From Seminavis robusta (taxonomy: Eukaryota; Bacillariophyta; Bacillariophyceae; Naviculales; Naviculaceae): 64,000 nt of DNA. The notes beneath the pieces were generated by a model. It was given only the letters and a program-made list of their open reading frames with translations, searched no databases and was not told the origin of the DNA. The position numbers were made by a program, and so were the translations under genes. Of this stretch, positions 18,449 to 28,291 are shown in pieces. The stretch is taken from contig CAICTM010000233.1 in assembly GCA_903772945.1 (NCBI GenBank), forward strand, positions 24,205-88,204. The letters are read 5' to 3'. Every line of letters starts with the position of its first letter. The stretch's first letter is position 1.

Positions 18449-19414
18449 ATGCATACAAGAAACATGAACAACAACAACACGGACAAGGAAGTCCCCCTTG
18501 GCAAAGTCCTCTCCATCTTTCTGACGGATGATGGACTCAAGGACGTGACGTTGATCACCAGTGATGGCGAACTTGTGCGGGCCAACCACTATGTCTTGTC
18601 GGCTCGATCGGTGGTCTTTCGTCGCCTATTGAGAGGCAATTATTTCTCGGAAGCCACCAACCTCGAAGTCGATGTGGGCTTTCCCGGCAGTATCATGCGA
18701 GATATTGTGGAATACAGTCATACCGATACGTGTGCCAGTCTCAGTTGGAATAATAATAGCAATAACAACACTAACAAGCAATCGCCATTGGAAGAATGGC
18801 ACGCCGAAAAGGAGCACGTGGAAACACTGGTGGGGCTTTCGGGAGCCGCCATGTACTACAATTTACCCAGTCTCGCCAAGAAAATAGAGACCAATCTCAC
18901 GCAACATTTGCGGCGTACACCGTCCCTGTCACTGGCCGTTTTGGCCGCCTGTCGCAAGGGGGGACCTTCCATTCCTGTCGAATTGGTCGAATGTGCCATG
19001 GCATCGGTGCGACGGAACAAAAGTGCACTCTTTGATGAAAAGGCCGTTGCCTGTGTCAATGACAGTCTCGTCAAGGAAATTCTCAAAGACAAAGACCTGA
19101 AAATTGACGAATACGATCTCTTCATGTTCCTCACGCAATGGATGGAACGCAGTCCCAAAGATCGCGAATCCGTCGCCAAAGATTTGAGCATTAATATCCG
19201 ACTGGAAAAAATAAATCCAGAAGATTTGCATTCCAGTGTGTCGTCGTCGGGATTATTTGCACCGGATGAAATCCACGAAGCGTATCGGAAACAAGCTTTG
19301 GAAGCGCAACAAAGTAATCATGCGTTCCAAATTCCATCCTTTCAACAAACCAAAAGCATTGCTTGGCGGAAACTACACAGTGTATCCCTGTGGGTATCAT
19401 CCAACTCTAGCTGA
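18449..19414 (+). CDS. BTB/POZ-BACK domain protein
   Basis: A single exon encodes 321 residues. Residues about 15-140 form a BTB domain: 'LKDVTLITSDGELVRANHYV' followed by LSARSVVFRRLL is the D-V-x-L and H-x-x-x-L-(S/A)-x-x-S-x-x-F pattern. A polar Asn/Thr loop interrupts it near residues 100-110. The following helices, with 'DLFMFLTQWMERSPKDRE' near 225, match a BACK domain. No Kelch, MATH or ankyrin substrate module follows and the protein ends soon after. BTB-BACK proteins are typically dimeric adaptors for cullin-3 ubiquitin ligases. This one is soluble, probably cytosolic or nuclear. The first ATG at 18449 was used; a second is nine codons in. Confidence 0.82.
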   Translation: MHTRNMNNNNTDKEVPLGKVLSIFLTDDGLKDVTLITSDGELVRANHYVLSARSVVFRRLLRGNYFSEATNLEVDVGFPGSIMRDIVEYSHTDTCASLSWNNNSNNNTNKQSPLEEWHAEKEHVETLVGLSGAAMYYNLPSLAKKIETNLTQHLRRTPSLSLAVLAACRKGGPSIPVELVECAMASVRRNKSALFDEKAVACVNDSLVKEILKDKDLKIDEYDLFMFLTQWMERSPKDRESVAKDLSINIRLEKINPEDLHSSVSSSGLFAPDEIHEAYRKQALEAQQSNHAFQIPSFQQTKSIAWRKLHSVSLWVSSNSS

Positions 19415-20063
19415 CAAAAACTGACTCAATGTATCAATACATTAAAACCATTGATTCATTCCAGCAAAAATAATGGAACAGGACATTCACTTACGGTTTA
19501 CTGTACAGTCGTACCCATCAATCTGCACGATCGTCTATAGAGTGGCAATTCTTTTGTGGACGTTTCGGTTTGCAAAAAGAAAATTTCCTAGATGACTACA
19601 TCTTTAGTTGTCAGGAAGTTGGCAAATGCAGACAACAGTCTCCGACCCTACTTTCATCAGAATAGCGTGCAAGGGTCAACTTACGTAAATAATACTTTCA
19701 GTTAGCTAGCTAGCTAGAAACTCTTTTGGAAGCCATCAAGGAGAGCACCGAACTGAAAGCATTCAGTGCTCTAGCGTTGTAGTTGACCTGATAAAGTCCC
19801 CGTCATCACAGAGTGCCCCAGCAAATACCATCTCCTTTTCAGTCTGAGCACGGATTTATTCGATTGATTGATTCGATTCGTTCGAATCGAATCTGACAAA
19901 GGATCTTTGGATCTTTCATACCCGTTTCCTCGTGACTAAAGCAACTCACCCGATCGTCGATGTTCTGCCCATGGCGTCCCTCAAACGACAGCTCGACAGC
20001 TACCGGTAGAGTACCGTGTCTTGTCCTGATCTGATCAGTACATTGCCATGCCGCTACTGTACC
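19415..20063. other. Intergenic and promoter region of the RMC1-like gene
   Basis: Contains a TAGCTAGCTAGCTAG run at about 19703-19717 and a strong palindrome at 19870-19893, annotated separately. No gene is supported. Confidence 0.55.
19870..19893. promoter_or_regulatory. Palindrome upstream of RMC1-like gene
   Basis: Arms gattcgattcg and cgaatcgaatc, 11 bases each, are separated by two bases, about 170 bases before the start codon. A dimeric transcription-factor site is possible, but pairing alone does not prove function. Confidence 0.35.
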
Positions 20064-23000
20064 ATGAATGTGGGTAGTCCCTTTAGTGTGATTGGGAGAA
20101 ATCCCGAAACGAGTGCTTTACCCGAGGCAGTTTGGTATCAGGAGAGCACTTCGACTGCCTCGTCCAATTTTTACTACAGCAACGCTCATCATGAGCAGAA
20201 CGCCGATGCAGAAGGACAACAACATCCATCTGGATTCTTCGTTTCGCTCTTGCCAAGATGGGATATTGCGCAGGATGATTCACGCGCCAAATCGGTCTTT
20301 TACCAAGTCACACCGTTTTCCGATTTTCTCAATAATAATAATAAGGACAAGAAAAGCCATTTGTTTCGACTGCGACTGCCCAGACGATTGGCTGTGGTAG
20401 ACGAAGAAGAAGAAATAATCATCACGACAGCCATCAGCAACGATGAGTCCATGGACGCTCCTCCTCCGTTGCCATCATCGCCACGCCATCAAGAGCGAAG
20501 GATTCCCTTGCTAGTCAGATTCACAGACAACCACAAATTGCTGGCCATGCAGTTCTCGCCCTTTATGGTCCGAATTGCCGTGGCAATACCAATAGGACAT
20601 GACAAAACAACTACCCGGTCTTCTGCTCCTGATGCTGCTACTCAGCATTGGACCGTTGCCTTGCCATATTCTACTTCCTTGGACAATTCGACGACAATCA
20701 TCAAAGACCCATACACACCACTGCCATCTTCTCCCGATGCCATGCCACAACGCAAGAAGAAGAAAAAGAAGAAAAAAGGACACACCACCACCACTACATC
20801 ATCGTCCAACCATCACAATGAAACCATCTTGCCAGGGGGTCTATTTTGGCTCGATCAATCCTACGGCAATGCCCGTGGAAGTGACTACCAAGAGTTCTGG
20901 TTGGTATTGGTCACGTCTCGTTCGCTGCTTTGTTACACAGTAACCTACAATCGTCTCGACGAATATAGAAGACAACCTCTCCTCTCCATCGAATTGGCGC
21001 ATCAGTTTTCCCATCCCACTGCTACAGCCGCGTGGTGGGCATCTCCCATGGTACTGGTGGTCGGTTCCTCTACTGCCAATGCCGACTTGTCGCTGCGAAC
21101 TTACCTGTTTGGTGGGAATGGTCCCTTTACCAGTCACCGAGAAGTCCTGCAGAATCCATTGATTCTACCACTCCGTCTCGAACGACCACCTCCGGTGCGC
21201 TGCGATGCCTTTACGGTAGGAGGAGGAAACGGCAACAATCGTCAGGAAAGCACGCACAAACGAGTTTCTTCCTCATCATCATCTTCTCCTACGTCTCCTT
21301 CCAACGACACCAATCACTCGACCATAATATCTGTCGTCCAACTGTACAACAAGACGTATATTGTCCATGTACCGGCAGAGTCCGTCTTGGTCGCCTACAA
21401 CGTTCATGCCATTCCCATCACACTCCATCAAGTCGATACCGAAAATTGTGTCATTCTGCAACAACAGGTACAGCGGCAGGTACGACTGCCCAAACGAATA
21501 TCGCGAAAAAGCAAAGTAGAAGAACATGTCTTGATTACCACATTGGACAATGTACTCGTCATTACCTTTCGACGGTCCAAGTTTCACGTCATGGTGGATA
21601 TTCTGGATAGTACCAAGGATGTCGTGGTGGAGAAAATAATGGCACAGGAAGAGGAAGTATTGGCGGTTCCATCCGATTCGGCAGCGCCTACTCCGTAAGT
21701 TCCTGTCTCTTTTGTAAGCACAAGTTTGTGTGAAAGATACTCAAATCCGTCTTTGTACCCACGTGTGTGACAAAAGTGCCCTCTTTATTGCACCCAACTT
21801 TTTGTTCTTGACGCAACAAGGTACCGTGCTACCCTTGTCACTAGATTTGGAACGATTAGCACCCTCCGTGATCAAACACGAGCGCTGCAACTTTACCATG
21901 CTCCTTCGACGAAGACACTTCTTTCAACAATCATCATCATCATCTACAGGCCGACAGACTGCCATGGCACACTTTTCGGCCATTGGAGCACTAGAACGGC
22001 CCGAGCAACGGTTGAAATGGATCAATCATGTGGCAGAGGTATACTGTAGACAGCAACAACAACGTCATCATCAGAACACAACAGCAACTCCCTACCAATG
22101 GGACGTGGTAGCTTCCGTGGATCTGATGTTCCAATGTGCGTTGCTGGGGAGAAGCGGATGGGAATTCCTTTCTTCAACAGATGTAATTGACTTTGATGAT
22201 GAGTACAAACTGCTTCGTCGGATGCAACGGTACTCTCAGGCTCCCTCACATCCAGTTTTGTTCCAGACGGAGCTGCTGGAGCAATTATTCCTTCCTAAAG
22301 TTCAAAAGGTATTGAGGAAAAAGCGGCAAGCAGCCCGTTTGGCCAACGAAGATGGCAACAACAATACACAACTAGTTCTTCACATTGCCGAACTGGCCAT
22401 GTCCTATGTTGGAGCGCTGGAGCGACATGGATCTCGGGCATGTCCTGCAATGCAACTCTTTGTCTTTGCGCTGCTATGGAGGCTTGGTGATGCCCAGGTT
22501 CTCATGGCGCTGTTGAAGGCATGGAAGACTCCGTCTCAACAAAAGAGCAGCCATCCAACAAGTTTCCTCGCCACTCAACGGCACGCGTTTCTGCTCATGG
22601 ATGTTGTCCAACACGTCGAATTTGGATCCCTTGCCAGCAAAATTTTTGCACTGAATGACCAATGTAAGCTCGAACGCAGTCCCTCCATTTTGTGAAATTG
22701 CATGATTAATTGTCTGTAACTAAAAACTTGCCATTGAAAACCCCAACAGATGCGGTAGTGGCAACACTGAGAAAGCGAACGCTTCAGCTGTCCATGGGAA
22801 TGCTTTCGGCCTCGCCAACGATGGACTACCGATATCCCAGCTGCCTCATTTCACTGCTTCTGCAGCACAGTCAACTTCACGAGGCTCTGGTGGCCGCGTC
22901 TGAGTTGTTGGATTCCTTTCACAGTCATCAACAAACTTCTTTCAAGACTCGAAGGAAAATAGCGGCTCTCATCTATGCAAGGAAATGCAACGGTGGGGAC

Positions 23001-23378
23001 AATTTTCTGAACGTGGCGAACGCACTTTGGAACTGCGATCTGGAAGCAACAACATCTGATCGGTGTGCAATGCTACAATCCATGTTCTCCTTTCTGTCCA
23101 AATGGGACCCACGACGTGTCGCAACAATCTCAAAGGGGCGCGGGTTCAAGACCAGCGACGACATTTTTGAGTTGATGGAAGGGAGTGAGGCAAGAACGAA
23201 GTTTCTGTCCCGAAGGCCATCATGTTCGGCGCTGGCCGGAAAGACCAACACAGCAGCTCCGGCAGCTCGGCACACACCTTCTCCTTTCCCCAGAGGGATC
23301 GCCTTGGACAAGGTAGTGCTATCCAAGGATTTGACTTCCTTCTGGTCCTACTTTGGGCAAGTGTTTGGAGTTCCATAG
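20064..23378 (+). CDS. RMC1/Mic1-like subunit of the Mon1-Ccz1 Rab7 exchange complex
   Basis: Three exons, 20064-21694, 21777-22663 and 22750-23378, close in frame to 1048 residues. The start is the first ATG; a GTG-initiated extension exists but is not needed. The N-terminal half is predicted beta-propeller-like: 'TDNHKLLAMQFSPFMVRIAV' and 'EFWLVLVTSRSLLCYTV' echo the 'ILAVQR' and 'IVFITDQGIEFY' strands I recall from animal RMC1. The C-terminal part fits the Mic1 domain: 'ALFIAPNFLFLTQQGTVLPL', 'QLHEALVAASELLDS', 'KIAALIYARKC' and a terminal 'FWSYFGQVFG'. Animal RMC1 (about 650 residues) supports Mon1-Ccz1 in activating Rab7 on late endosomes. This protein is longer because of Ser/Thr/His/Gln-rich insertions and a Lys run encoded near 20750. 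The assignment rests on remembered similarity, so it is moderately sure. Confidence 0.65.
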
Positions 23379-23885
23379 CCGCTAACATATATATTCCATC
23401 GGAGCCTAAGGGACGGAGACGACCCGATGAACGGGTGCTGGGGCAGTGGGGGCTCGAGCTCGGTGTATACAGATATAGGCTAGTATGGAATTTTAAGCTA
23501 GTAGTAACAGGTGAAAGCTAGGTCACTTTGCGGTAATGAGGGAATGGATCCAATTGAGGAGAGGTTTGAAGGGGATGAAAGATCTTCTGAACCTCAGACA
23601 ATCCTGAAATGTCAGGTCTCATATAATGCTGGCATTTCTTGCCTTTGGAGTCCTGCGAGTCAGCCCTGTGCTCCTATAGTTGAGGGTGGGATTGACTGTC
23701 TTCCTTTCACTGCAAGCTCCCAATTCTGTTCATTGTAGGCACTTTTACCGAATACTTTCTGGGTCTCTCCGTTATCTAATCTGGTCGGGAATCTCGTGGC
23801 AGGCCTCCACCACCAATTAGCTAATACGGTAGTCTGGAAATTTGTCGGTCAATCGTATGCCTTCGGTAGTGCTCATCAGTTTCCA
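23379..23885. other. Intergenic, no supported gene
   Basis: Short frames only. I see nothing convincing between the RMC1-like stop and the reverse-transcriptase remains. Confidence 0.5.
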
Positions 23886-24850
23886 TCACCATTCTTGGGT
23901 GTTGGAGAATATGACGGGAGTGTGGAGGTAGGGCATCGACCAGTTGGGAGAGGAAGTTATGGTTGGCTTGGGTGATGGATGCCTGGAAGGTGGACTGTCA
24001 ATGGAATGGATCAATTGAGTAGTGTCAAGGGCTTGAGAGTGGTGGTAGACATCAGCAGTGAGAAGGTGCTGGATGGAGGGGATGTCACAGGAATGGAAGA
24101 GTAACTTGGTGTGTAGATCAGTGGGGCCGTGAATGAGTTTTGGCGAGGTTGATAGAATACTTTTTGGAAGCTTGGGTAAGGATAGCAAAGGTGTCCGATC
24201 CAATGAATTGGCAAAGGAATCGAACTCCAGTTGTGATTTCTAGTTGGATATTGTTGCCAGCTTGGGAGTTGATGTAGACAATGGAAGCCTGAACTGAAGG
24301 TTCTGTACACGGAACATTGGAGGAGGTGCCTATGAGGAGTTTGGTTTGGAGAAGTTGAGCTCCATTCCAAGAGGTGGGCCGTGGTGTTGGAAGGGCTGGA
24401 GGACTGGAAAGATGTCATCTGGGTGGAGGAAAATTGAAGAGTCATCAACATATTGGAGTGCGGAGCCTCCGGCGTGGCCATCCTGGAAGTGAGCTTGGGC
24501 TCTGGCGGGAAGAAAGGTTGTCACTAGTTTGAGCAGGAGACACAGGTCGTTGATTGTTGGCGCAGTGGGGCATCCTTGAGCATGATCTTCCTGTTGGAGA
24601 AAGAACTGGAGTTCATTGTTGCCGTCAAAGTAGAAGCTTTTGTTGGGTGAGGAGTATAGGAGATCATGGGGTACCAAACAGGAGAATTCGGGGCACTCTA
24701 CGAGACAATCTCGGATGGCTGTACGGGTGTACGGGAAACTTTGTTGAGCATGGTCTTGATATCAACAAGGTGGAGGACTCTGGATGGATTGGGCTTGGAA
24801 ATGAATGGAATCAGGTGAAGCTGACATCAACCATGAAGTTCAGGGTGCCC
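23886..24850 (-). pseudogene. Degenerate non-LTR-type reverse transcriptase
   Basis: The minus strand holds reverse-transcriptase motifs spread over several frames. Near 24770, 'VDIKTMLNKVSRT' (the 'D-x-K-x-x-F-N-x-V-S-R' motif) runs into a frameshift at a small ccgtac duplication. It resumes as 'AIRDCLVECPEF'. Then come 'QGCPTAPTIND' (the Q-G-x-P region) and 'LQYVDDSSIFL' with the catalytic YVDD box near 24450. Further on, 'TKLLIGTSSN' lies in another frame, then stops. The remains fit the polymerase core of a LINE-like element. No intact endonuclease or RNase H is visible. It is clearly dead; boundaries are approximate. Confidence 0.65.
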
Positions 24851-25259
24851 TTGATAGCGATGGGGTATTGGCCAAAAAGGATGAGGTACCAGGTACCGGT
24901 ACGAGCTAAAAAACGAGGTACTGTACTACATGTCTACATGTACCGTACCTGGGTTGCAAGGGGGGACTCGACTCGACTCCACACTATTGTCATGCCGACG
25001 TGCTTTGCTGGCTTCCACTTCGAGCAGTATCCACGTTTGACTCGACCAATGACGCACGCATCCTTCCAAGGAGCCAAAAAACAAATGAAGCGACCATGAC
25101 GTACTGCACATGGAGGACATACGGTATGAATCGCCATCGTTAGTGCTAATGGAGGTTGACGATTCGAGGCATATTGAATTCAATCAACTGCTTCTTGCTA
25201 TCTGGTATCGCTACATATACTTGTGACTAGCTAGGCGAAGTGTTGTTTTGACCACAAAG
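24851..25259. other. Intergenic and promoter of fibrillin gene
   Basis: Contains a GGTACCAGGTACCGGTACGA cluster near 24886-24905 and further GTACC-type words to about 24950. No gene is supported. Confidence 0.5.
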
Positions 25260-25973
25260 ATGACGAAAACCTGTGGATCGTTCAGATACTCTGCTTGCCT
25301 GTTTTTGCTTTGGCAGTGTTTGTTTCAGCATGCGGCTCTGGCCTTTATGACTCCTGGTATTTCTCCCTCTCCATCCGGACAGGACAAAGCGCTGTTCATG
25401 ATCAAGTTTCCAAAAGCCTTCGAGTCATTTTTGCCATCTCCTCCAACTCAGCCTCAAAGCAATGAAGTGAAGGACAAGCGCGAGGAGCTCAAGGCGACCT
25501 TATTGGATGCTTGCAAGAACTCGAACTCAAACAAACAAGAACAGCGAGCTGAAATCGAAACCGTAATTGAACAGCTCAAAGAGCTTTGTCCCACGTCACC
25601 TGCCACAGCAGCAAGCCCACTGCTTCAAAAAAAGTGGGCCCTGGTTTGGACCACGGAGAAGGAGATCAATTTCTTCTTGGATGTCGGCTTTAGCAACGAA
25701 ATAGGACAAACCATTGCGGGAGAGGCTCTTGACAACAACATTGAATTTATTCGAGGAGGCGGCTTTTACGTTTCTGGCAAATTGTCCATTCCCGATTCCG
25801 AAGGGCCCAGAACAGACTTTGAATTCGAAACGGCAAAATTGGATTTGGGGAAGTGGGGCAAATTCCAATTTCCTCCCGTTGGAGCAGGTTGGTTCGATAC
25901 AGTTTACTTGGACGATACGCTACGAGTCGATTTGAACAGTCGAGATGACATATTAATCTGCACGCCTTATTAG
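25260..25973 (+). CDS. Plastid lipid-associated protein (PAP/fibrillin)
   Basis: A single exon encodes 237 residues from the ATG at 25260. A signal peptide, 'YSACLFLLWQCLFQHAALAF', ends in an Ala-Phe motif typical of plastid import in diatoms. Residues about 75-235 match the PAP/fibrillin domain: a helical opener 'KREELKATLLDACKNS', the conserved 'LLQKKWALVWTTEKEI', then 'RTDFEFETAKLDLG' and the closing 'GWFDTVYLDDTLRVDLNSRD' box. Fibrillins are lipocalin-like proteins on plastoglobules and thylakoids that help maintain lipid and pigment stores and stress tolerance. The length is normal for the family. Its neighbours are unrelated, and tail-to-tail with the next gene. Confidence 0.88.
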   Translation: MTKTCGSFRYSACLFLLWQCLFQHAALAFMTPGISPSPSGQDKALFMIKFPKAFESFLPSPPTQPQSNEVKDKREELKATLLDACKNSNSNKQEQRAEIETVIEQLKELCPTSPATAASPLLQKKWALVWTTEKEINFFLDVGFSNEIGQTIAGEALDNNIEFIRGGGFYVSGKLSIPDSEGPRTDFEFETAKLDLGKWGKFQFPPVGAGWFDTVYLDDTLRVDLNSRDDILICTPY

Positions 25974-26196
25974 ATCAATGTGTGCTGATAACACAAGCAC
26001 CATCGATACCAGTTCCTCGGAATGGAAAAGTGCTTTGGCAAAGCAATTCTGAGCGCTTCCAAAACGCTCAGTCTCGCCAATTCATTTGACCGAACTTGTA
26101 GACTTGGCTTTGTGGTTTGCACTGTTCAACCAGGATTTGTGTAATTTGTCACAGTGTTGTTCGCAAAGTCGTTCCATGACGACATAGTGACCAGTC

Positions 26197-27150
26197 TCAG
26201 GCTAAAGGGGCCTTTGTGTAAACAAAAGTTGGACATCCTCGACTGCTTTCTTGCGTCCAGGTCATGTCAATGTACTCGGTGCGATGCTGAAATCCAATTG
26301 TCTTACTAGCAAGCTTTGGGGAAGTTTCAAACTTCCTCAATGTAGCCAGACATTTCAAGTTCGGAGCATTCTCTTCCAATTTGGCAGCAATGTGATGCAT
26401 TAGAGCATCTGGGAAACATAAAGAAGCCATATAGATGTGTGTGACTTTGGACAAGTCCACCTCCAGCAAGTCTTCATTTAGAAACTCGACGGTAGCTTCC
26501 GTGGTTGTTTCTTGTGAACGACCGGATCGGAGTTCCTTGGCTGTGGATTGTAGGTCTGTCCATGCTGAAACAGCTGTTGCATGTCGCTGTGGAGCCAACT
26601 CAATGCCAACAGCTTTGGACAAAATTGGAAGTTCCATGAATGCTTGTAGAATCAGTTTCCCACGACCAGAACCCAAGTCCACAAACACAATCTCCTCGTC
26701 TTCCTCTTTTGAATGTTCATTTCCGGTTGTTGTTGTTGTTAAGCCCATGTGATAAAAGAGCTGCCGAGCCCCCACCGATGTTATTTCACCGTAGGTGGCC
26801 GGTGTTCTTTGCTGCTGGGCGTCACCAACATTGCCGTCTGAAGTTTTTATTGAAAATCGTTGCATTTTTGTATTGACAATGTTGCAATCTTCATCATCAT
26901 CATCAAAGATGGGGTATCCTGGCCTGCTGGCCCATGGTTCCATAGATTCATCTAGTAATTCGTCCACCGATTTTCGCAAAGCCACTTCTGCAGGAGATTG
27001 AGGCAACGGGGCAATCATGGGAAGCTGCTGGACAAAGGTATCCGACGGCACCTGAAAGAGAGCTGCGGCTGCCTGTAGTCCCAAATGAACAAGAGCACCG
27101 GGACTTATAGAAGTGCTTGACGAGGTAGAAGAAAAAGTCTGGAGTAGCAT
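26197..27150 (-). CDS. DOT1-like SAM-dependent methyltransferase
   Basis: A single minus-strand exon encodes 317 residues. The N-terminal 100 residues are Ser/Pro/Asp-rich. Residues about 118-135, 'TYGEITSVGARQLFYHM', precede motif I 'IVFVDLGSGRGKLILQAFME' near 150, which matches the DOT1 pattern D-L-G-S-G-x-G. The following 'KAVGIELAPQRHATA' supplies the acidic ribose-binding Glu. 'FLNEDLLEVDLSKVTHIYMA' resembles motifs around the DOT1 catalytic floor. Canonical DOT1 methylates histone H3 lysine 79 in the nucleus. Many protists also carry short DOT1-fold enzymes of unknown target, and this short form lacks a long C-terminal DNA-binding tail. I am sure of the methyltransferase fold, less of the substrate. 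Confidence 0.72.
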   Translation of the reverse strand: MLLQTFSSTSSSTSISPGALVHLGLQAAAALFQVPSDTFVQQLPMIAPLPQSPAEVALRKSVDELLDESMEPWASRPGYPIFDDDDEDCNIVNTKMQRFSIKTSDGNVGDAQQQRTPATYGEITSVGARQLFYHMGLTTTTTGNEHSKEEDEEIVFVDLGSGRGKLILQAFMELPILSKAVGIELAPQRHATAVSAWTDLQSTAKELRSGRSQETTTEATVEFLNEDLLEVDLSKVTHIYMASLCFPDALMHHIAAKLEENAPNLKCLATLRKFETSPKLASKTIGFQHRTEYIDMTWTQESSRGCPTFVYTKAPLA

Positions 27151-28291
27151 CCTCGAAGATAATGATAAACCTGTGGCGGTGTGGCGATGGGTGGCGAGCG
27201 CTTCTGATTTTTGTGGAAGATCTTTGGGATCTTTTCTTCGGGTTCGATAACCCTAATGCTACCTTAGTACCGGTAGTGGTACAGTACGCGGCTGAAAGTC
27301 CGCCCAGTGTCCATCACGCAACTCTCATGGCCAACACCACCGTACTGGTCACGGTCTAGCAAGAGGACGCGAGGATATGTACTGTATTCATTTCTGTGTG
27401 CGGCGGCAAAGGATCCAAGGAGCATGCTCAGCCAAGTGGCAACGCACTCGCTGCCCAACCAGCCAAAGTTTCACCATGCACCACCGCACCAACACATCAC
27501 CGCCGTACGAAAACCCCCAGTTCGGCTGAATTGTCCCATGATGGAGTGAGTGGAGTCGAGGCTTGGGATGTTGGGGGTGAAATTAATTTCCAACAGGCAC
27601 CAAAAGAAACTACTCACACAAGAAATTTGCATGGTGCTGAAGCAGCTGTTCCTTTCCTCTCCTTTTGCCTTCAGAATCTCACTACCAGACAGTGGCTTTT
27701 CTCAGATCACCAAAAAGATGAGACAGAAAGTAGTCTAGCTAGCCAGTATGACACCATAGTGTAGTAGCGGCCCGTCCCGTACGGTACGGTAGATCCAGCT
27801 GTTATCTCTTTTGGTCAGCGCAAAAGCCGTTGTTTGATATTTTGGGGTTCTCAACGCAGGCCCTCCGGGCTGGAGTGCTCGTCGGAGTCGCTGCACCACA
27901 TCGATGCAATGCACCGCAGATCCAACGGCGAAGGGGAAAGAAAAGCTGGGAGAACAGAACAACAGTCAAGAAAAGGACACACAACAGCCCACCGTATTAG
28001 GTTTCCTCATAGGAGAGAGATCAAGAGCAACTCCGCAGCTGCTATCAGGATTGCTTGGAGCATATCTGGTGGAGCTGTTGGATACTGTATCCAGAAAAAA
28101 TTGCTCTGCTGTGTGTGAGGTCTGTTGTGGTGGCATCTTGAAAATTTGAAAGTCGCTCGTGGTTGGTCTTGCTAGATAGTGTGCCGGCCAGGTGGTTGCT
28201 GTAGCTTCCGAGTAACAGTGAAAATATTTTTTGTGCGTGGACAAGGCACACCTTCCCTCATCATTGCAATACTGTAATAAAACAAAGAAAC
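27151..28291. other. Divergent intergenic region
   Basis: No gene is supported. There are short frames of about 60-120 codons with poor composition, a CGTACGGTACGG word near 27780 and the presumed promoter of the gene at 28292 in the last few hundred bases. Confidence 0.5.

Noticed and set aside
21032-21610. 192-codon plus-strand frame in another phase of the RMC1-like exon 1
   Set aside because: Overlaps the supported frame; composition rich in Arg/Ser/His and without motifs.
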